A DNA stretch of 9,883 bases, taken from contig PWIZ01000126.1 of NCBI GenBank assembly GCA_003560175.1, forward strand, positions 1-9,883. The letters run 5' to 3'. The translations under genes and the position numbers were made by a program. The notes beneath the pieces were generated by a model. It was not told the DNA's origin and made no database searches. It saw only the letters and a list, made by a program, of their open reading frames with translations. Shown here piece by piece: positions 6,348 to 9,883 of the stretch. Each line of letters begins with the position of its first letter. Within the stretch, counting starts at the first letter, position 1. This stretch comes from Halomonas sp. (lineage in GTDB: Bacteria > Pseudomonadota > Gammaproteobacteria > Pseudomonadales > Halomonadaceae).

Positions 6348-7832
6348 ATGCTGACAATCGACAGAACCGCCCCACGGCCTCGGCGCCTCGCCCGGTGGCC
6401 GCGTTTTACCGTGCTCGCTATTCTCGCCCTGCTGTTCAGCCCCACAGCCCATGCCGTGACCGGGACTCTGGACATGACCGGCTCCCTGGTCGGCGTGCTA
6501 GCCGTGAGTATCTTCATCCTCGCCTATGTCCTCGTTATGGGCGAAGAAAAACTGCACATGCGCAAGTCAAAGCCGGTGCTGGTTGCCGCCGGCATCATCT
6601 GGGCACTGATCGGCTGGGTCTACGTGCAGTCGGGGATGCCTAACGAGGCCGAACACGCCTTCCGCGAGACCCTGCTCGAGTTCACCGAGCTAATGCTATT
6701 CCTGCTGGTGGCGATGACCTACATCAACGCCATGGAGGAGCGCCGAGTGTTCGACGCACTGCGCTCCTGGATGGTGCGCAAGGGCTTCAGCTACCGCCAG
6801 CTGTTCTGGATCACCGGGGTTCTGGCCTTTCTGATCTCGCCCATCGCCGACAACCTGACCACCGCCCTGTTGATGTGCGCCGTGGTGACCAAAGTCGCCG
6901 AGGGCGACAAGCGCTTCATCAACCTCTGCTGCGTCAACATCGTGGTGGCCGCCAACGCCGGCGGTGCCTTTAGCCCCTTCGGGGACATCACCACCCTGAT
7001 GGTGTGGCAGTCGGGCATGGTGAAATTCTATGAGTTCTTCGATCTGCTGGTGCCTTCGCTGGTCAACTATCTGATTCCGGCCGTCGTGATGAGCGCCTTC
7101 ATCAAGAACCGCAAGCCCGACAGCGTCCAGGAGGACGTCTGGCTGAAGCGTGGAGCGCGGCGGATCATCGCGCTGTTCCTGCTGACGGTCGCTACCGCCG
7201 TGGCCTGCCACACCCTGCTGAACCTGCCACCGGTACTGGGCATGATGACGGGGCTGGGCTACCTGCAGTTCTTTGGCTACTACCTGCGCCGCACTCTGCC
7301 GCACTCCCTGGAGAAGAAACGCACCCGCTACAGCCAGCGCGGGGATGACAAGAAGCTGGCCCAGCTGGGCAGCGTGGTGCCGTTCGATGTCTTCAACCGC
7401 GTGGCACGCGCCGAGTGGGATACGCTGCTGTTCTTCTACGGCGTGGTGATGTGCGTTGGCGGGCTTGGCTTCATGGGCTACCTGGGGCTGCTCTCCGAGG
7501 CGCTCTACACCGGCCTGGGCGCCACCTGGGCCAATATCTCCCTGGGCGTGATCTCGGCGGTGGTGGACAACATCCCGGTGATGTTCGCAGTGCTGACCAT
7601 GCAGCCGGAGATGTCCCACGGCCACTGGCTGCTGATCACCCTGACCGCCGGTGTCGGCGGCAGCCTGCTCTCCATCGGCTCGGCCGCCGGCGTGGCGCTG
7701 ATGGGCCAGGCCCGCGGCAACTACACCTTCATGGGCCACCTGCGCTGGGCGCCGGTGATCGCACTGGGCTACATCGCCAGCGTGGCGACCCACCTGTGGC
7801 TGAACGCCCACAGCTTTACCGTTTTCAACTGA
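6348..7832 (+). CDS. nhaD: NhaD-type Na+/H+ antiporter
   Basis: An inner-membrane Na+(Li+)/H+ antiporter of the NhaD family (ion transporter superfamily, related to ArsB), found in halophiles, alkaliphiles and vibrios. It exports Na+ against proton influx for salt and pH homeostasis. The 494-residue size fits NhaD. The N-terminus has a basic stretch then a hydrophobic segment ending SPTAHA (about residues 20-36), which looks like a cleavable signal sequence or first membrane segment. Conserved membrane-embedded motifs are SPIADNLTTALLM (Asp168, Asn169), NAGGAFSPFGDITTLM (Asp213) and, in the second half, SAVVDNIPVMFAVLTM (Asp407, Asn408), then GVGGSLLSIGSAAGVALMGQ. The paired DN motifs reflect the inverted-repeat fold. 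An in-frame ATG at 6288 would add 20 residues but lacks a ribosome site and overlaps the likely promoter. The gene is probably transcribed alone and ends before a strong palindrome. Confidence 0.93.
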   Translation: MLTIDRTAPRPRRLARWPRFTVLAILALLFSPTAHAVTGTLDMTGSLVGVLAVSIFILAYVLVMGEEKLHMRKSKPVLVAAGIIWALIGWVYVQSGMPNEAEHAFRETLLEFTELMLFLLVAMTYINAMEERRVFDALRSWMVRKGFSYRQLFWITGVLAFLISPIADNLTTALLMCAVVTKVAEGDKRFINLCCVNIVVAANAGGAFSPFGDITTLMVWQSGMVKFYEFFDLLVPSLVNYLIPAVVMSAFIKNRKPDSVQEDVWLKRGARRIIALFLLTVATAVACHTLLNLPPVLGMMTGLGYLQFFGYYLRRTLPHSLEKKRTRYSQRGDDKKLAQLGSVVPFDVFNRVARAEWDTLLFFYGVVMCVGGLGFMGYLGLLSEALYTGLGATWANISLGVISAVVDNIPVMFAVLTMQPEMSHGHWLLITLTAGVGGSLLSIGSAAGVALMGQARGNYTFMGHLRWAPVIALGYIASVATHLWLNAHSFTVFN

Positions 7833-7859
7833 GCGACCCTGCTGAACTGAGCCCACTCC

Positions 7860-7879
7860 CCGGCGGCGATCGCCGCCGG
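7860..7879 (+). terminator. Probable intrinsic terminator after nhaD
   Basis: CCGGCGGCGATCGCCGCCGG is a perfect 20-base palindrome, giving an 8-bp all-GC stem with a GATC loop, followed by ATTTCGTT. It begins 28 bases after the nhaD stop. The T-tract is interrupted, so termination strength is uncertain, but stem quality and position fit well. Confidence 0.65.
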
Positions 7880-7957
7880 ATTTCGTTACGCGTTTATAAC
7901 CCCTGCTTTACATTGCCTTCCGATGATGTAGCTTATCCACAGATGGCCGCATTAGCA

Positions 7958-7980
7958 CAGTCACCCATCCAGAATGACTG
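7958..7980. promoter_or_regulatory. Dyad CAGTCA-N11-TGACTG, candidate operator
   Basis: Two perfect 6-base inverted arms (7958-7963 and 7975-7980) are separated by 11 bases. Centre spacing fits binding of a dimeric regulator, and the inner bases fit the loose T-N11-A pattern only approximately. It lies about 160 bases before the first gene of the cluster and just downstream of the candidate promoter. Confidence 0.35.
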
Positions 7981-8120
7981 ATGCCAAAACCATAACCAGA
8001 TGGCCACACTGCACGCAGGAGAGAAGGCCCTCGCCCGGAGCCCCGCAAAAGACGGCGCCCGAGGCTGGAGCGAATCATTCACGGGGAACCGATACGCCGA
8101 TGCTGATCTCCATCCTGCCA

Positions 8121-8133
8121 CCACCAGCGGTGG
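8121..8133 (+). other. Small hairpin masking the ribosome site of the PstS-like gene
   Basis: CCACC (8121-8125) pairs with GGTGG (8129-8133) around an AGC loop. The 3' arm is the only ribosome-site-like sequence before ATG 8138, 4 bases away. The fold could lower or regulate translation initiation. In such GC-rich DNA it could also arise by chance. Confidence 0.35.
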
Positions 8134-8137
8134 CGAT

Positions 8138-8605
8138 ATGTCGCTTGCCCAGCCGTCACGAGGTCTTCCGGTGGCGTGGCTGAAGCACGGCCTGCTGGCG
8201 GCCCTGCTGGCGCTGTCCTGGCCCTCTACCGCGACTGCCGTGGAGAATCCGGTGCTGCTGGTGGCGCATCCCGATGTTCGAACCACCCGCCTGACGCGCG
8301 ACACCACCCGTGCCATCTTCGCCATGCGCCAGCGCACCTGGCCGGATGGGCAGGCGGTCAGGGTACACGTGCTCAACAATGACGACCCCGTCCACGGGCG
8401 CTTCGTCAAGGAGCGCCTGGCCGTCTATCCGCACCAGCTCCAGCTGTCCTGGGACCGCATGGTGTTCTCCGGCACCGGCCAGGCCCCCACGCGAGTCTTC
8501 TCTCAGGCCGAGATGCGCGAGCGCATCGCCAGCACCCCCGGTGCCCTGGGCTATCTGGAAAGGGAGTATCTGGATGATCGTGTCCAAGTCATTTCGATGG
8601 AGTGA
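8138..8605 (+). CDS. Small PstS-like periplasmic substrate-binding protein
   Basis: A 155-residue secreted protein resembling one lobe of phosphate-binding PstS-type proteins (PBP-like family), usually annotated as a phosphate ABC transporter substrate-binding protein. The signal peptide has Arg8 and Lys16, a hydrophobic core LLAALLALSWP and a likely cut after TATA (residue 34). Family-typical stretches are LTRDTTRAIFAMRQRTWPDG, VHVLNNDDPVHGRFVKERL and ASTPGALGYLEREYLDD. The mature part (about 120 residues) is far shorter than full PstS (about 300), and no pstCAB genes are nearby, so classical ABC uptake is unlikely to be its job. The frame extends up to an ATG at 8000, but that extension has no ribosome site and would bury the signal peptide, so ATG 8138 is chosen. 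Its end overlaps the porin gene by 32 bases, which suggests translational coupling. Confidence 0.82.
   Translation: MSLAQPSRGLPVAWLKHGLLAALLALSWPSTATAVENPVLLVAHPDVRTTRLTRDTTRAIFAMRQRTWPDGQAVRVHVLNNDDPVHGRFVKERLAVYPHQLQLSWDRMVFSGTGQAPTRVFSQAEMRERIASTPGALGYLEREYLDDRVQVISME
8560..8566 (+). promoter_or_regulatory. Strong ribosome binding site of the porin gene, inside the preceding gene
   Basis: AAGGGAG ends 7 bases before ATG 8574, ideal spacing. It fixes the porin start inside the end of the PstS-like gene and rules out the long upstream extension of the same frame. Confidence 0.75.
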
Positions 8606-9791
8606 GCAGCGCGCCCGACTGGCGCTGGCCGCCCTGCTGCTGGGCGGCACCAGTCAGGCCGCGGCAGATAGCAGCATGCTGGACACCCTTCAGCTGCACG
8701 GCTTTCTCAGCCAGGCGCTGGTAATCACCGATCGCAATGACTTCTTCGGCCCGAGCAGCAGCGGAGGCGGCAGCCTGAAGTTCACCGAGATCGGCGCCAA
8801 CGCCTCGATCCGCCCCCACCAGGACGTGCTGATCGCCGCCCAGGTGCTCAGCCGGCGCGCCGGCGGAGATGGCAGCGACGCGAAACCAGTGCTGGATTAT
8901 GGCGTCGTCGACTACCAGATGGTCTCCAACCAGCAGCGCACCCTGGGCGTGCAGCTGGGTCGCTTCAAGAATCCCTTCGGCTTCTACAACCAGACCCGGG
9001 ACGTGGCCTTTACACGCCCCAGCATCCTTCTGCCCCAGTCTATCTACTTTGATCGCACCCGCTCGCTAGGCCTTGCTGCGGACGGTCTCTCGGTCTACAA
9101 CGAGGTCCAGCTTCCCAGCGGTAGCCTAAGGACTCAGTTGGGCGCCGGCATGATTCAAGCCGGCGATGACCTTCGCCGCACCATGCGTCTAGATATGACT
9201 CCCGGGGCTCTTGAGCCACGACTCTCAGCCATCGGACAGATCAGATACGAACACGATGGCGGAAGAGTGGTGGCCGCTCTAAGTGCCGCTCACGCCAGAG
9301 CTCGCTTCGAGTCAGCCACACCGGGACATCTCGATGGCAACTTCAGTTTTCGCCCTTGGATTCTTTCACTGCAGTACAACCAGGAGCTCTGGAGCCTGAC
9401 CACAGAGTATGCCCTTCGCACCTCCACCCTAGACGGCTTTGCCAACCCCTTCATGAACTTCGACGTCACAGGGGAAAGTTGGTACGTGCAGTATACCCGG
9501 CGCTTTCATGAGAACTGGCAATGGCTGATCCGCTACGACAGCCTGATCAGCAACCGCGACGACCGTTCGGGCTCCGCCTATGAGGCCAGCGGCGCCGGCC
9601 CCGCCCATAGCCAGTTCGCGGAAGACTACACCCTGGGCCTTCAATGGACCGTCAATCCCCGGGTCCTGCTCGCTGCCGAGTACCACCATGTGGATGGCAC
9701 AGGCTGGCTTCCCACACTGGACAACCCGGACCCGGCCGAGACCAGCCGCCGCTGGAACATGGTGCTGTTCCAGCTCTCGCTGCGCTTCTGA
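8574..9791 (+). CDS. Outer-membrane porin-like beta-barrel protein
   Basis: A 405-residue outer-membrane protein. The signal peptide has Arg8, Arg13 and Arg15, then LALAALLLGG and a likely cut after SQA or SQAAA (about 29-31). The mature N-terminus LDTLQLHGFLSQALVIT starts a first strand, followed by alternating aromatic and polar strands such as LGVQLGRFKNPFGFYNQTRD, WILSLQYNQELWSLTTEYAL and SWYVQYTRRFHENWQWLIRY. The protein ends WNMVLFQLSLRF; a terminal Phe is the barrel-insertion signal. The GRFKNPFGFYN segment is common in OprP-like and phosphate- or anion-selective porins, but specificity cannot be read from sequence. Start ATG 8574 is set by AAGGGAG 7 bases upstream. Bases about 9060-9480 are markedly less GC-rich and use rare AGA/AGG Arg codons, unlike the rest of the gene. 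Together with the PstS-like gene before it and the gene 17 bases after it, it forms a probable operon. Confidence 0.85.
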   Translation: MIVSKSFRWSEQRARLALAALLLGGTSQAAADSSMLDTLQLHGFLSQALVITDRNDFFGPSSSGGGSLKFTEIGANASIRPHQDVLIAAQVLSRRAGGDGSDAKPVLDYGVVDYQMVSNQQRTLGVQLGRFKNPFGFYNQTRDVAFTRPSILLPQSIYFDRTRSLGLAADGLSVYNEVQLPSGSLRTQLGAGMIQAGDDLRRTMRLDMTPGALEPRLSAIGQIRYEHDGGRVVAALSAAHARARFESATPGHLDGNFSFRPWILSLQYNQELWSLTTEYALRTSTLDGFANPFMNFDVTGESWYVQYTRRFHENWQWLIRYDSLISNRDDRSGSAYEASGAGPAHSQFAEDYTLGLQWTVNPRVLLAAEYHHVDGTGWLPTLDNPDPAETSRRWNMVLFQLSLRF

Positions 9792-9808
9792 CCCGCCCGA
9801 GGCTTCCC

Positions 9809-9883
9809 ATGCACTCCACTTTCCGCAGGCCTTGTCGCCTGAGCCTCACCTGGCGAGTCGTCGCACTGAGCAGTCTCCTGCTG
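9809..9883 (+). CDS. N-terminus of a membrane protein, possibly a sensor (3' end outside window)
   Basis: Only 25 codons are visible, open to the window edge. They read MHSTFRRPCRLSLTWRVV then ALSSLLL, a basic N-terminus entering a hydrophobic segment. 'RLSLTWRVVALSSLLL' is a form often seen at the first membrane segment of HAMP-type sensors (histidine kinases, diguanylate cyclases, chemoreceptors), but no diagnostic domain is in view. GAGG (9799-9802) lies 6 bases before ATG 9809, a good ribosome site. The gene starts 17 bases after the porin stop, so it probably belongs to the same operon. The sensor call is an inference from N-terminal style and context; another membrane or secreted protein is possible. 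Confidence 0.55.
   Translation, partial: MHSTFRRPCRLSLTWRVVALSSLLL

Larger units (their letters stand above)
7880..8137 (+). promoter_or_regulatory. Gene-free leader upstream of the PstS-like/porin cluster
   Basis: No convincing gene is present between nhaD and ATG 8138 (305 bases including the terminator). The first 120 bases are clearly more AT-rich than the surroundings and should hold the promoter. TTTACA (7907-7912) is a possible -35, with GCTTAT (7931-7936) a weak -10 at 18 bases. A dyad CAGTCA-N11-TGACTG spans 7958-7980. A 9-base direct repeat CAGATGGCC occurs at 7940-7948 and 7997-8005. A good ribosome-site-like AGGAGA near 8020 has no start codon at proper spacing. No Pho box was recognised, despite the PstS-like gene downstream. 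Confidence 0.45.

Noticed and set aside
6696..7856. Long open frame on the minus strand (386 codons) opposite nhaD
   Set aside because: Its translation is rich in Gln, His and Gly with no domain, and it lies fully antisense to a clear nhaD gene. Long antisense frames are expected in high-GC coding DNA.
8000..8137. Upstream extension of the PstS-like frame to ATG 8000
   Set aside because: No ribosome site, no family-like sequence, and it would place the signal peptide internally.
8100..8183. Possible 27-codon leader peptide starting at ATG 8100
   Set aside because: The nearest purine-rich stretch (GGGGAA) is about 12 bases away and the peptide shows no attenuation-type residue run; it overlaps the PstS-like start by chance as far as can be seen.
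8310..8573. Upstream extension of the porin frame
   Set aside because: It reads through the PstS-like gene in another frame with a Pro/Ser/Ala-rich translation. The signal peptide and strong ribosome site place the start at 8574.

Overview
The window looks like chromosome of a high-GC gammaproteobacterium, probably a halophilic or marine Halomonadaceae (Halomonas-like). This rests on the GC-rich codon use, an NhaD-type Na+/H+ antiporter, a DUF3581 protein and a large AsmA-like protein. The genus is an inference from gene content; there is no rRNA or other taxonomic marker. All seven genes with a usable reading frame look intact. No IS element, tRNA, rRNA, CRISPR array or phage gene is visible.

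Layout. Positions 1-822 hold the 3' part of a chromate transporter (ChrA) gene. A tandem-domain universal stress protein (927-1823, +) follows, convergent with a DUF3581 hotdog-like protein (1867-2574, -). A short divergent intergenic region (2575-2691) separates that gene from a very long gene (2692-6159, +) for a membrane-anchored, repeat-rich AsmA-like protein, a candidate intermembrane lipid-transport factor. A 188-base intergenic region with an unusual AGCATGCA repeat pair leads to nhaD (6348-7832, +), which ends at a 20-base perfect palindrome acting as a likely terminator. After a gene-free leader of about 300 bases comes a tight cluster: a small PstS-like periplasmic protein (8138-8605), an outer-membrane porin-like barrel (8574-9791) whose start overlaps it by 32 bases, and 17 bases later the first 25 codons of a membrane protein (9809 onward) that runs off the window.

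How the genes fit together. Most products act at the envelope or in stress tolerance: chromate efflux, Na+ efflux, a stress protein, an envelope lipid-transport candidate and a porin. The last three genes look like one transcription unit, possibly a solute uptake or sensing module in which the PstS-like protein and the porin serve a membrane receptor. That role is a hypothesis, because the third gene is cut off before any diagnostic domain. The two most notable observations are a three-copy super-repeat of roughly 265 residues in the AsmA-like protein and a sharp drop in GC with rare Arg codons in the middle of the porin gene.
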